The notes under the pieces were generated by a model that made no database searches, was not told the DNA's origin, and worked only from the letters and a program-made list of their open reading frames with translations. Shown piece after piece: positions 24,360 to 33,096 of a stretch of 40,878 bases of DNA. A program made the position numbers and the translations under genes. The stretch is from an uncultured Lachnospiraceae bacterium (lineage in GTDB: Bacteria; Bacillota; Clostridia; Lachnospirales; Lachnospiraceae). Where the stretch lies: positions 1 through 40,878 of the forward strand of contig CATJBQ010000105.1 of the NCBI GenBank assembly GCA_949738465.1. Direction: 5' to 3'. Position 1 is the first letter of the stretch. Each line of letters begins with the position of its first letter.

Positions 24360-27239
24360 CTATAGCCAGATATTTCCCTCATAGACAGCCCTGCTGCCTC
24401 CCTCTGTATCGATGCTGCAGCCATACAGATCCCAGGACGTGGTTCCTGCTTCCCATCCCTTCATCTGATAATAGATACGGGAAGCTCCTGGAAGAAAGAG
24501 CAGGGTATATTCGCACCGTTCCAGTTCCGTTCCCCAAAAGCTCTCTTTTTCCCTTTCGCCTTCGTGGAAAACCGTCCTCACTTCTCCCGTATCCATGTTA
24601 TAGGTTTCAATGACGCTATCGGAGCCTGGTTCAAAATAAACCACCTTGCTGGTCACCAGCAGATGATCTGCCTGTCCCCACTGCCAATCCTCATAATAAA
24701 TCTGATCTGTGGAGGCCAGCACGGTTTCCATACCGCCATCCAGACCTGCCCTGCACAGCACCACCTTCCAGTCCTCCTTTCGATTCATCCAGAAATAAAT
24801 GCTGTCATTATAAAAGACTCCGTTGATCATTTCGTCAAAATAGGATTCATAATCCTCTCTTGCTCCCCACAATCCGCTGATATTTTCGGAATATATACCG
24901 TCTACCGAAATCCGCAGCAGGTCTTGTCCCTCTTTCACATACACATATCCATTATAAATTTTGTAATCAGCCATAGGACCAGTGGTTTGGAGTCTGGAAA
25001 TTTCCTTCACAAGCTCTGTGCTGCTTCCGACCTCCGCCTTTCGCCGGAACAGGCTATAGCCCGCCATATCATAAAAATACCCGTTGTGAAAGCAAACGTC
25101 TCCTCCCAGCCCCTCCAAATACCCCACCTTCACTCCATCCTCTGTGAACTGTCGTATCTTTGTCAGAAGATCAGGGGAGCTAAACACATAAATATATTGA
25201 TCCGTTGCCAAAAACCCCCTGTTTCCATACTCTCCCTCTTCCAATCCATAGAACAGTTCTATTCCGCTGCCATCCAGATTGCACCTCATAACATTACTGT
25301 CTTCGAAATAGTAAAGCTTTCCCCGATACTCCATTTTTGTTGCCATTTCATAGGTCCCCTCCGAGGTATCTGTCTGAAAATTTTCCTCCAGCTCTGTGAC
25401 AATTTCCGGCTCCGTCCAATTTTCCCGGATACCCCCGGCTCCCTGACCGTTTCCTGGTTCTAAGGTTTCCTCCCCGGTACTGCCCTCTGCCTCCTGTTCC
25501 TCTCCCCTGTCATTTCCGGCTTCCTTTTTCTCCCAGACAGCCCTCTCCACCGCGTTCCCCACATTCAGCATACGGTATTCCCTTCCTGCATCGCCATCCG
25601 TCACTCCCACGGCAAGCCCCGCCGTATCCAGCAGGGTCTGCCTTACCTGGGCCGCAGAAAGCCTGGGATTTACGGACCACACAAGCGCGGCCGCGCCGGA
25701 TACCATGGGGGCGGCCTGGGAGGTGCCATCAAACTCCCCATAGGCGCCCGGATGATCAGCAAAACAGCTTAAGATCCCTCTGCCTGGCGCCACCAGATCC
25801 ACATTGCTTCCATAATTCGAAAAATCACACAGCAGATACCGGCCTTGAGAATCCCTCTCCTTCTCTACCGCGCCCACGATCAGGATATGCTGTCTTAAGG
25901 TATCAAAGGTTATTCCCCTTTTTTCCAATAACTCCATTGTGCCGGGCTGCAGAAATCCCTCATAATGTTCTCTGGTGACTGCCACATAAAAATTGCCTAG
26001 CAGCACATCATATCCGGTTCCTCCGTTATCATATCCGTTTCCCGCCGCTTGAACAATCAGGAAATCCTCCCTTTCCTGACACAAAAGCTGGATCATCATA
26101 GCCATACAGGTACTGGAGGTTGACAGTGAATAGGAACCGGTCATCCTGTTATAATACTCCTCATAATCCTTTGTAAATAGATCTCCCAGCCACTGGGCTC
26201 CCCATCTTAAATCCTTCAGGGGATCCGGCTTTTCGTACTCCACCAGATCAGATAAAAACATGACCCTGCTTCGGATTGCTGTTCCCCAGGAGTTATTGAT
26301 GACCTTGGCGCCCTCCTCCAGTATCTGCTTTGTCGCTTCTATATAAACACCGCTGCTTAATATGTTGGTTCCCTGATTGCCGTTGTTAAAATCCACACAG
26401 ACCAGCTCCGATTGGTCGGCCACTCCCCGGATCCCCGCTCCATTATTGCTGGCTGCCAGGATGCCTGCCACATGGGTTCCGTGCGAATTAATGCTTGGGA
26501 CTTCCGCCTTATCCGTATCAAGCTCCAACACATTCTCCCCATAATCCTCCGGAAAGGATATTTTGCACTTCCCTGTCTCATCCGTAAACTCTTCATGATT
26601 AACATGAAAGCCATTATCCATCACCCCTGCCATGACCGGCATCTCGATCTCATCCCCATACTGCCAGGCCCTGTAGGCTCCGATGGCCTCGGCCCACCAG
26701 TCATTGCCGGAGGGATTGTCCTCATTTCCCCGCTCTACTTCTCCCTCCCAGGGATTCTGATTATCCGCAGGAACCAGGGAATCCGGCTCTATTTCCACAG
26801 GAAATTCATAGGAGGCATAGAGCACCAGCTCCGACTCCATCAGGAGGGCAGCCTGCTGCTGAAGGCCTGCCAAATCTCTGGGTTCTACCAGAATCTGCAG
26901 CACATTTAGAAGCCCGCTTATATCTCCCGCCACGATTCCGCCCACATCCCCGGCCAGCCGCTCCTTCTCCCGGTCTGAGATTTCAGACCAGAGATACACG
27001 TTCAGCAGATTATTATAATAAATCGTACAACTGGCCTCGTCATAGCTTAAATTTTCCTTAGGAGGCGTATACACCTTGTCCCCATTACTATATAAAATAG
27101 TATGCTCACTCATGTTCCGGGCCCCGGGAATCTGGGCTGCCCGGCCGCCTGCGCCTTTTCCCAGCAGACCCAGAGCGATCAGCAGAACCGCAAGCGTACA
27201 AGGCAACAGGGATAAAATCCGTTCCAGAATTCTATTCAT
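24360..27239 (-). CDS. membrane-anchored subtilisin-like serine protease with C-terminal DUF5050-like repeat domain
   Basis: The 959-aa protein has an N-terminal signal/anchor (residues 9-30), a pro-region to about 190, and an S8 peptidase domain with the full catalytic set: D208 (GVMDNGFHV), H253 (NSHGTHVAG), the oxyanion N401 (AAGNGYDNGG) and S507 (DGTSQAAPMVSG). An insert at about 325-385 interrupts the usual core. An acidic linker (about 565-620) leads to a C-terminal domain of about 330 residues with YYxxxxNVMRCNLDGSG-type repeats, matching the DUF5050 beta-propeller-like family. The same domain forms the next gene upstream. The start is 4 bases after that gene's stop, so they are coupled. 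It should act outside the membrane; its substrate is unknown. Confidence 0.92.
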   Translation of the reverse strand: MNRILERILSLLPCTLAVLLIALGLLGKGAGGRAAQIPGARNMSEHTILYSNGDKVYTPPKENLSYDEASCTIYYNNLLNVYLWSEISDREKERLAGDVGGIVAGDISGLLNVLQILVEPRDLAGLQQQAALLMESELVLYASYEFPVEIEPDSLVPADNQNPWEGEVERGNEDNPSGNDWWAEAIGAYRAWQYGDEIEMPVMAGVMDNGFHVNHEEFTDETGKCKISFPEDYGENVLELDTDKAEVPSINSHGTHVAGILAASNNGAGIRGVADQSELVCVDFNNGNQGTNILSSGVYIEATKQILEEGAKVINNSWGTAIRSRVMFLSDLVEYEKPDPLKDLRWGAQWLGDLFTKDYEEYYNRMTGSYSLSTSSTCMAMMIQLLCQEREDFLIVQAAGNGYDNGGTGYDVLLGNFYVAVTREHYEGFLQPGTMELLEKRGITFDTLRQHILIVGAVEKERDSQGRYLLCDFSNYGSNVDLVAPGRGILSCFADHPGAYGEFDGTSQAAPMVSGAAALVWSVNPRLSAAQVRQTLLDTAGLAVGVTDGDAGREYRMLNVGNAVERAVWEKKEAGNDRGEEQEAEGSTGEETLEPGNGQGAGGIRENWTEPEIVTELEENFQTDTSEGTYEMATKMEYRGKLYYFEDSNVMRCNLDGSGIELFYGLEEGEYGNRGFLATDQYIYVFSSPDLLTKIRQFTEDGVKVGYLEGLGGDVCFHNGYFYDMAGYSLFRRKAEVGSSTELVKEISRLQTTGPMADYKIYNGYVYVKEGQDLLRISVDGIYSENISGLWGAREDYESYFDEMINGVFYNDSIYFWMNRKEDWKVVLCRAGLDGGMETVLASTDQIYYEDWQWGQADHLLVTSKVVYFEPGSDSVIETYNMDTGEVRTVFHEGEREKESFWGTELERCEYTLLFLPGASRIYYQMKGWEAGTTSWDLYGCSIDTEGGSRAVYEGNIWL

Positions 27240-27243
27240 CTAT

Positions 27244-28605
27244 TCACTCCCCTATATTATAATTTATATCCTCGTTATATCTTACCAACCTGCCTTCTGT
27301 TGGACTCATACTGCATAAATAATGCTTTCTCTCATCAAAAGACTTTTCACTCCACGAATAGTGAGATACATACCAAGAATAGTAAATTCTGGTAGCATCA
27401 CCAACCATAAACGGTTCATTGTACTCTTCTGTATAGTCCTCTCCTGTTTTGCTGCCTGTCCCCCGAAAAAATAATGTTATTGCGCCGGTATCCATATTAT
27501 ATATATATGTATTTATGGCATCGCTTTCCGGTTCATCCACCCGATAAAAGGCAAACAAATTTCCTGTCTGATATAGCTTTCCATTTGAGGTAAATATACT
27601 GTTTTCCGATGATGCCACAATTTCCCTGCTTCCATCCATCCCCAGTTGTACAATCTCCCCTTCTTCCTTCCTCTTGTCTATATAATAAATATGATCCTTA
27701 TAAAACACCCCTTTTATTACTAGCTCACGAAGCCCTCCCTGGGCTTCCAGCCCCATCTGTTCCCCTATATTTTCCTTACCAGTTCCATCCTTATGCATCC
27801 GCATAAGTTCATCCCCTTCATTTTGCTCCAGGTAATAGATATACTCGTCATGTATCCGAAATACACCTCTTTGCACCTTGGCTTCCAGAAGCGCTTCCTC
27901 CCCGGTTCCATCTTCCCGGATTCGATACAGGGTGCCTCCACCCATTCTGGCACGCTTTAAATAATAAAAATATCCGTCATCATAGATCACGTTATACAGA
28001 TCGTGGACCGGAACCCTGCCTGCACTTTCTCCTGATTCCGTATATAACTCCAGATAATAACTTTCAGTATCATCTCGATCCTGAAAACCTACACCAATAT
28101 TTTGTCCCGCTGACACCAAAAAAAAGTTCGAAAGCGCTCTGTCCTCCCCTACCTCCAAAAACAGCCGGTTATCACTGCCATCCAAATTGCAGCAGTAAAT
28201 GCCAAGCTTACTTTTATCAGTAAAATAGAGTCTTCCATTATACTCCAGCACAGGAACCATCCGCCTGCTGCTTTCTCCTGTATCCGCCCGAAAATCCGGA
28301 TCCACAGCCCCGGTAAATCCTTTTTGTTCCGACTGAACTGCCGGCTCCAAAAAAGAATCCGGGGAATCCCCCTGTGCCAGGCCTGGCTCCTGCCCATATG
28401 TAGCATCCGAATCGACGGTTTCCTCCTGCTTGGGATCCTCCGTCCACCACGCATCCATGTCCGCCCCATCCTCCTGCCCAGGAGTCTCCGTCAGGTCGGA
28501 ACCCCGGTTATATTCCCCAGGCTCCCGGAGCAGCCCCATGCCCAACAGTGCCAATGCCACGCAGCAGGGCAGCAGCAAAAGAAGCAGCTTTTTCCCTTTA
28601 TCCAT
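27244..28605 (-). CDS. membrane-anchored DUF5050-like repeat protein
   Basis: The 453-aa protein has an N-terminal membrane segment (about 6-24), a Glu/Asp/Gln-rich linker to about 115, and an extracytoplasmic region of blades such as YNGRLYFTDKSKLGIYCCNLDGSDNRLF, FRIHDEYIYYLEQNEGDELMRM and GKLYQTGNLFAFYRV. This is the DUF5050 type, probably a beta-propeller used for binding. It is a paralogue of the C-terminal domain of the protease encoded 4 bases downstream. I start at the ATG at 28605, with GGAG about 8 bases upstream. It has no catalytic domain, so it could be a receptor, substrate carrier or inhibitor for the protease. Confidence 0.82.
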   Translation of the reverse strand: MDKGKKLLLLLLPCCVALALLGMGLLREPGEYNRGSDLTETPGQEDGADMDAWWTEDPKQEETVDSDATYGQEPGLAQGDSPDSFLEPAVQSEQKGFTGAVDPDFRADTGESSRRMVPVLEYNGRLYFTDKSKLGIYCCNLDGSDNRLFLEVGEDRALSNFFLVSAGQNIGVGFQDRDDTESYYLELYTESGESAGRVPVHDLYNVIYDDGYFYYLKRARMGGGTLYRIREDGTGEEALLEAKVQRGVFRIHDEYIYYLEQNEGDELMRMHKDGTGKENIGEQMGLEAQGGLRELVIKGVFYKDHIYYIDKRKEEGEIVQLGMDGSREIVASSENSIFTSNGKLYQTGNLFAFYRVDEPESDAINTYIYNMDTGAITLFFRGTGSKTGEDYTEEYNEPFMVGDATRIYYSWYVSHYSWSEKSFDERKHYLCSMSPTEGRLVRYNEDINYNIGE

Positions 28606-28635
28606 CACACATTCTCCTTTTTCCTAAAATTTCTC

Positions 28636-29370
28636 TCAGCTTTCCTGCTTCTTCGAAAGCTCCTCCCAGCTAAACTGCTCGCCGCACAAAGGCGCCAGCA
28701 AAAGCCTGGTCTCCCCGATGGTCAGCACGTCGTAGGCCTTCATCACCATATTGTTCAGCACCACCTCGTCATTCAGATAGAAGAGCTCCCGGGAGTCCCC
28801 TGGCTGGGCGATGAATTTTCTGGCCTTGGGCTCGTAGATGATAATGGCATGCTTCTGTCTGGACACGCTGTTGTCCAGACTCAGCTGCACATCCATTTCC
28901 GGGGAACGTCCGACAAAATTCCTGCCTGTTTTCAGGCGGAAGGACTCCCCGAAATAGCTGCCCTCTATGGCTACCAGCCAGCCCACCACCGGCTCCGTGC
29001 CTATGGTACGGGAATAATAGCTGACCGTGCGGTTATCCTCCTCCTGCATCCGCCACGGTCCTGCCGGCCTGGTATCCCCGCCCTGTACCTGGGGAGCCCT
29101 CCACTGCCCGGAAACCGGCTCCGGAAATACCGGCTCCTGCCCCTGCATCGGTGCAGGCGCAGGCTGTGATGCCAGCCGCACTGTTTCCCGGTCCGGCTTA
29201 GGAGTTTCCTGGTCCGCAGGCGCGCTGACAGCTCCCTCTCCCTGCATATCCGCTCCCTGGTTCAGCGGAACCGTGATTCCTATATTTCCCGTATCCGTCC
29301 CGCAATAGGGGCAGTCCGCATACTTCTCGTTGTCATAGTAATGTCCATTCCTGCACTGTATCAATTTCAT
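28636..29370 (-). CDS. zinc-ribbon and FHA domain protein
   Basis: The 244-aa protein starts with a zinc ribbon (CRNGHYYDNEKYADCPYCG), followed by a Pro/Gln/Glu-rich linker, and ends with an FHA domain at about 140-230 showing TGRNFVGRSPEMD, NSVSRQKHA and the LNDEVVL end. There is no membrane segment, so it is cytoplasmic. The first residues resemble the zinc ribbon of the kinase in this island, hinting at a shared partner. The true start at 29370 has AAGGAAGGG upstream; a longer frame to 29532 would overlap the PP2C gene by 86 bases and carries a basic stretch typical of that other frame. Confidence 0.88.
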   Translation of the reverse strand: MKLIQCRNGHYYDNEKYADCPYCGTDTGNIGITVPLNQGADMQGEGAVSAPADQETPKPDRETVRLASQPAPAPMQGQEPVFPEPVSGQWRAPQVQGGDTRPAGPWRMQEEDNRTVSYYSRTIGTEPVVGWLVAIEGSYFGESFRLKTGRNFVGRSPEMDVQLSLDNSVSRQKHAIIIYEPKARKFIAQPGDSRELFYLNDEVVLNNMVMKAYDVLTIGETRLLLAPLCGEQFSWEELSKKQES

Positions 29371-29446
29371 TTTTCGCCCTTCCTTTCCACAACCCAGATC
29401 ATCTGTAACGGTTTTCTCAGAATTTTTCAAACGTCTTCCCTTTTTT

Positions 29447-30316
29447 CTAAAAGAGGCTCCGTCTCTTTCTCTTTCTCTTTTTCTTCTCCGGCTCCTGCAT
29501 TTTTGTTCCCTCCACTTTTCGGCCATAGGCAAAGCATAGGATGGAAATATTGTCCAGGCTTCGGGGCGGCCCGCCTAAAATGGCTTGGATCAGAATCAGC
29601 GCCGTCTGCTCAAACTCCTCCTCCGGAACCTGCTCTACGATCTGGCCGATCTGTTCCCGGGTCAGGCCCTTGTAGAGTCCGTCGCTGCACAGGAGGATCC
29701 GATCCCCCTCCTCCAGACGGATCTGCGAGCAGTCGATCAGCTTAAGCCCGTCCATGCCCAGATAGCTTACCAGGGCCTCTCCCCGGCCAAGCTCCGCCTC
29801 ATATTCTTCCGGAGTAATCCAATGCTCCTCTAGCCGTTCGGAAAGCAATAACCGGTAATTGTGCATCCGCACCAGCTCCCGGCACTCCCCCCGGCGGATC
29901 AGATAGATCATGCTGTCCCCGGCGGAGGCATAGGTCATACGATCTCCCCGAATGAATACGGTGACAATGGTGGTTCCGCCCTTTAAGGGCCTCCCGCTGG
30001 CATTTTTCAACTCCGCCACCTGAATGTCCAGGTTTTGGAGAGCATTTTTCAGATATCTCTCCATGGAATCCGCCTCCCGTGGTTCCCGGGCAAAATAGAC
30101 GGACAACTGATCCACAGCACAGGCGCTGCTGACCTCCCCGTGGGACAGGCCGCCCATGCCGTCGCACACAACCCCCAGCACCCCGTCCTCCAGCGCCTGG
30201 TACATGAGGCAGTCCTCCTGATAGGGCCTGGTGCCCGTAATGCTGGAGGCGGACACCCGAAGCCCCGGGGGCAATGCTGTTTTTTCATATAAATCTTCTG
30301 TTATCTGCTCTCCCAT
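29447..30316 (-). CDS. PP2C-family Ser/Thr protein phosphatase
   Basis: This metal-dependent phosphatase removes phosphate from serine and threonine. The 289-aa protein has RPYQEDCLM (D35), the metal site CDGMGGLSHGE (D52, G53), LLCSDGLYKGLT and DNISILCFA, so the catalytic core is complete. It ends in a strongly basic tail (KKKRKRKRRS). The start at 30316 lies 16 bases inside the upstream FHA gene, with a GGAGTGAC ribosome site; an in-frame TTG at 30334 is less likely. Placed with FHA proteins and a kinase in the same island, it probably erases the phosphothreonines that the kinase adds. Confidence 0.93.
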   Translation of the reverse strand: MGEQITEDLYEKTALPPGLRVSASSITGTRPYQEDCLMYQALEDGVLGVVCDGMGGLSHGEVSSACAVDQLSVYFAREPREADSMERYLKNALQNLDIQVAELKNASGRPLKGGTTIVTVFIRGDRMTYASAGDSMIYLIRRGECRELVRMHNYRLLLSERLEEHWITPEEYEAELGRGEALVSYLGMDGLKLIDCSQIRLEEGDRILLCSDGLYKGLTREQIGQIVEQVPEEEFEQTALILIQAILGGPPRSLDNISILCFAYGRKVEGTKMQEPEKKKRKRKRRSLF

Positions 30317-30795
30317 GTCACTCCATTCCGGCAAAACGCCACAAACTCCAAGGTGGTGCCCCCGATCTGAAACCGCTCCCCGCTTAAGATCTCCCGGGGC
30401 TCCTCCACCAATTCTCCCCCAAGCCAGGTCAGCGTCCCCTGTCCCGGCGCCAGCAAAAACCGGTTGCTCCTGCTCTCATACACCACACTGCAATGGGCAT
30501 CCCTGGAAATTTCCTCGTCCTCAAAAATACAGACATCCATCTCATAGCTTCTTCCGATCTTATTAAAGCCATAGCGGAGCCTGTAGTCTCTGCCCTTCTC
30601 CGGCCCTTCCGTGCAGACCAGCCAGCCCGTCACAAAGCAATGGCTCCGTAGCTCCTCCTCTGCCCGCCCCCTGGAAGTACGATTTTGATCGGAGGCTCTT
30701 TGCGCCTCCTTCCAGTCGGTAAATTCCGTTTTCTCCACACGCAAAGGTTCCCGCTTCACCTTACCGCTCCCCTTTCCCGTTTCCTTTTCTTTCAT
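30301..30795 (-). CDS. FHA domain protein
   Basis: The 164-aa protein has a basic, polar N-terminal third and a C-terminal FHA domain (about 60-155) with YGFNKIGRSYEMD, EEISRDAHCSVVYE (the SxxxH site) and LTWLGGELVEE. It leads the minus-strand run FHA, PP2C, zinc-ribbon FHA, DUF5050, protease, membrane FHA. I place the start at 30795; an in-frame TTG at 30822 gives nine more residues. It is divergent from the pseudogene at 30922, with an AT-rich gap of 126 bases between them. A TATATT lies on each strand, but no good -35. Confidence 0.88.
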   Translation of the reverse strand: MKEKETGKGSGKVKREPLRVEKTEFTDWKEAQRASDQNRTSRGRAEEELRSHCFVTGWLVCTEGPEKGRDYRLRYGFNKIGRSYEMDVCIFEDEEISRDAHCSVVYESRSNRFLLAPGQGTLTWLGGELVEEPREILSGERFQIGGTTLEFVAFCRNGVTWESR

Positions 30796-30921
30796 AAAAG
30801 CTGTTTTTCCATATCGCTTCAAAAAAAGACAAAATATATGTTAAAATCTACAATTTTTGATTTTTTCCCTCCAAAGCTGTTACAGTAAGCACAATATATA
30901 TTTCTTTTAGGAGGTTTTTTC

Positions 30922-31772
30922 ATGAGTTTTTTTACTTATCATGCTTTTTTTGATTGCCTGTATCCCCTGCTACGCCTCATACCGGCTCCGGAACTATCAG
31001 CTGCTGGCCGTAACCGTTGTGTGCGCCCTGCTGTCCTTTCTGGTCCTGCCCTTCATGTCCGCCTACGGCATATCCATGAACGGCTATCAGTTTTTCCGGC
31101 TCTCCACCTTTTCCGCCAGCGTCTCTACCCAGGTGATATTTTTTTCTGTTCACAGTCATCCTGGGCTTTGTCTTAAGCCTTTTACTCCGCCAGCGGGCCC
31201 TGTACACCGGGGAACTGGTTCTGTTCCTGCTGTCCTATGGGCCTTCGCGATCCTGTCCTTCAATCTGATCTACTACAGGCTGGCCTCCTACGGCGCCTAT
31301 CTCCTGATTTTCCTCTATCTGGCGGGAATCATCAGCCTGTACGTTTCCACTGCCAGTATGTTCCAGACTGGCGGCGCTGCCCGGACTTCCCAGGAAGATA
31401 GGACTTCCATTCCCAAGCCCCTGGGAGCGCTTGGCACAGAAGCCAGGTCTGCCCTGTCGGATGCAGCCGGAAAGATTGGCTCCGCTGTGAAAACCAGCCT
31501 CTCCGAAAGGAAACGCACCGATTCTGTGATCATCCACTGTATCCGCGGCGCTTACGCAGGCGCTGATTTTGTCCTAAGGGCAGGCGATCAGTTGACCCTG
31601 GGCACGGACCCCGACCAGGCAAACCATACAGCTTCTGGATGTTTCCACCAACGGAACCTATTGTTCCGACGGAAAACGCCTGCCGAAAAATCAGCCTGCC
31701 GATTTTTCCCTTCCCTGCACGATCTTCTTTGGATCGAAACCAGAGGTCTTTGAAATTCAAAAGAATCTGTAA
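30922..31772 (+). pseudogene. frameshifted membrane-FHA gene
   Basis: A good AGGAGG (30909-30914) precedes the ATG at 30922, but the encoded protein is broken. Read across frames it gives several membrane segments, a linker (ARTSQEDRTS) and a C-terminal FHA end (LLDVSTNGTYCSDGKRLP), the same plan as the gene at 23474. Frame changes are needed at the T7 tract 30945-30951, the T7 tract 31139-31145, and near 31235 (GGG, one base short). Near 31615-31635 about 25 FHA residues, including the SxxH phosphopeptide site, are missing and the frame changes again. It is the only plus-strand gene of the island, convergent with the kinase gene, and its final stop is 7 bases from the kinase stop. Confidence 0.75.
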
Positions 31773-31779
31773 TTGAAAA

Positions 31780-33096
31780 TCATAAAATCATACTCAAAAG
31801 CTCCAAAACCGCCGAGACGATCCCCAAGGCGCCCACCACAACGGCCAGCACTCCGCAAACGGTTCCTCCCTGACCGTCTCCCTGCGCCTGGGAAGATCCG
31901 TCTCCCTGCCGCAGACGTTCCTGCTCCGGCGGATCTGTCAAAGATTCCTTTCCCCTTTCCGCCTGATCCTGCGCTGCCTCCCCAGGCTGCTCCTGGGCGG
32001 CGTTCCTCTCGGCCTTCTCCTGCGCCTGCCTCTCGGCCTCCTGCCTTCTGGCTTCTTCCTCACGAGCCTGCCTCTCGGCCTCCTGCTTTCTGGCCTCCTT
32101 CAGGGCCTGATACATTTCCTCCATTCCCTGATAGCGATTCTCGGCTCGCACGGACATTCCCTTTTCAATTACATCGGAAATTTCCTCCGGCACCGGAGCA
32201 GGAAGTGTTAGCTTCTTTAAGGGGATCAGCTCATCCCGGTATAGCCGCTCCACTGCCTCCATGGGCAGCGTTCCGGAAATCATATGGTACAGGGTGGCGC
32301 TTAAGGCATACACATCCGTCCAGGGCCCCTGGCTTCCGTGGGTGCGATACTGCTCCTCTGGCGCATATCCGTGCTTTACCATCACCGTCACGCTGCGGTA
32401 GTCCGGCATGGATACCTCGGCTCTGGCCGCACCGAAATCAATGAGCGTCACCTGCCCCTCTTTGTCCACCAGGATATTATCCGGGCTCACATCCCGATGG
32501 ATGATCCCTGCTCCGTGAATCTGCGCCAGAGAGCCCATCACAGGCTCCATCAGCGCCAAAGCCACCGTATACTCCATGGGCTCTCCGCCCTTATCCCGCT
32601 GATACCACTGCATATACTGCTTCAGGCTCTGGCCCTCAATAAAATCCATCACCAGATACGCCGTGCCGTTTTCCGAAAAGAAATCCCGTATGGCCACGAT
32701 TCCCGGAAGCTCCTGGAATCTGGACAGATTTTCTGCCTCCTGGCTAAACCGCCGAAGGCCGTTGCGAAAATGCATCCCCGCTTCTCCCGGCATCACCAGC
32801 ACCTGCTGTCCGGAGGCTGCCTCCACATCCCGGGAGGCCAGCCCTACGGGAAAATATTCCTTGATGGCCACAGCCCCCTGCGCCACCAGGTCAAAGGCAA
32901 TATAGGTAATGCCAAAGCCGCCCTCTCCCAGCACGCTGCCCAGCAGGTAGCGGCCATGGAGAATAGTATCCACCGGCAGGCACTTGCCGTTGGATGGGAT
33001 CTCCCGCTCCCTGTCATAGCCGCAGACCGGGCAGACAGCCGCTCCCTCTGGCAGCAGGCGCATACAGCCTCTGCATAGGCGTTCCACATCGATCAT
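31780..33096 (-). CDS. membrane-anchored Ser/Thr protein kinase with N-terminal zinc ribbon
   Basis: The 438-aa protein has a zinc ribbon (C8, C11, C22, C25), a eukaryotic-type kinase domain (about 48-310) with LGEGGFGITY, K79 (VAIKEYFP), E120, HRDVSPDN (D202, N207), DFGAAR (D220) and APEEQY, then a charged coiled coil of EAER-type repeats (about 335-385), and a C-terminal membrane segment (412-438). The usual lysine two after the catalytic Asp is serine (S204). There are no PASTA repeats, so unlike IreK/PrkC it should not sense peptidoglycan itself. It overlaps the TPR gene by ATGA and is the last gene of that run. The FHA and PP2C proteins of the island are its likely partners. Confidence 0.93.
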   Translation of the reverse strand: MIDVERLCRGCMRLLPEGAAVCPVCGYDREREIPSNGKCLPVDTILHGRYLLGSVLGEGGFGITYIAFDLVAQGAVAIKEYFPVGLASRDVEAASGQQVLVMPGEAGMHFRNGLRRFSQEAENLSRFQELPGIVAIRDFFSENGTAYLVMDFIEGQSLKQYMQWYQRDKGGEPMEYTVALALMEPVMGSLAQIHGAGIIHRDVSPDNILVDKEGQVTLIDFGAARAEVSMPDYRSVTVMVKHGYAPEEQYRTHGSQGPWTDVYALSATLYHMISGTLPMEAVERLYRDELIPLKKLTLPAPVPEEISDVIEKGMSVRAENRYQGMEEMYQALKEARKQEAERQAREEEARRQEAERQAQEKAERNAAQEQPGEAAQDQAERGKESLTDPPEQERLRQGDGSSQAQGDGQGGTVCGVLAVVVGALGIVSAVLELLSMIL

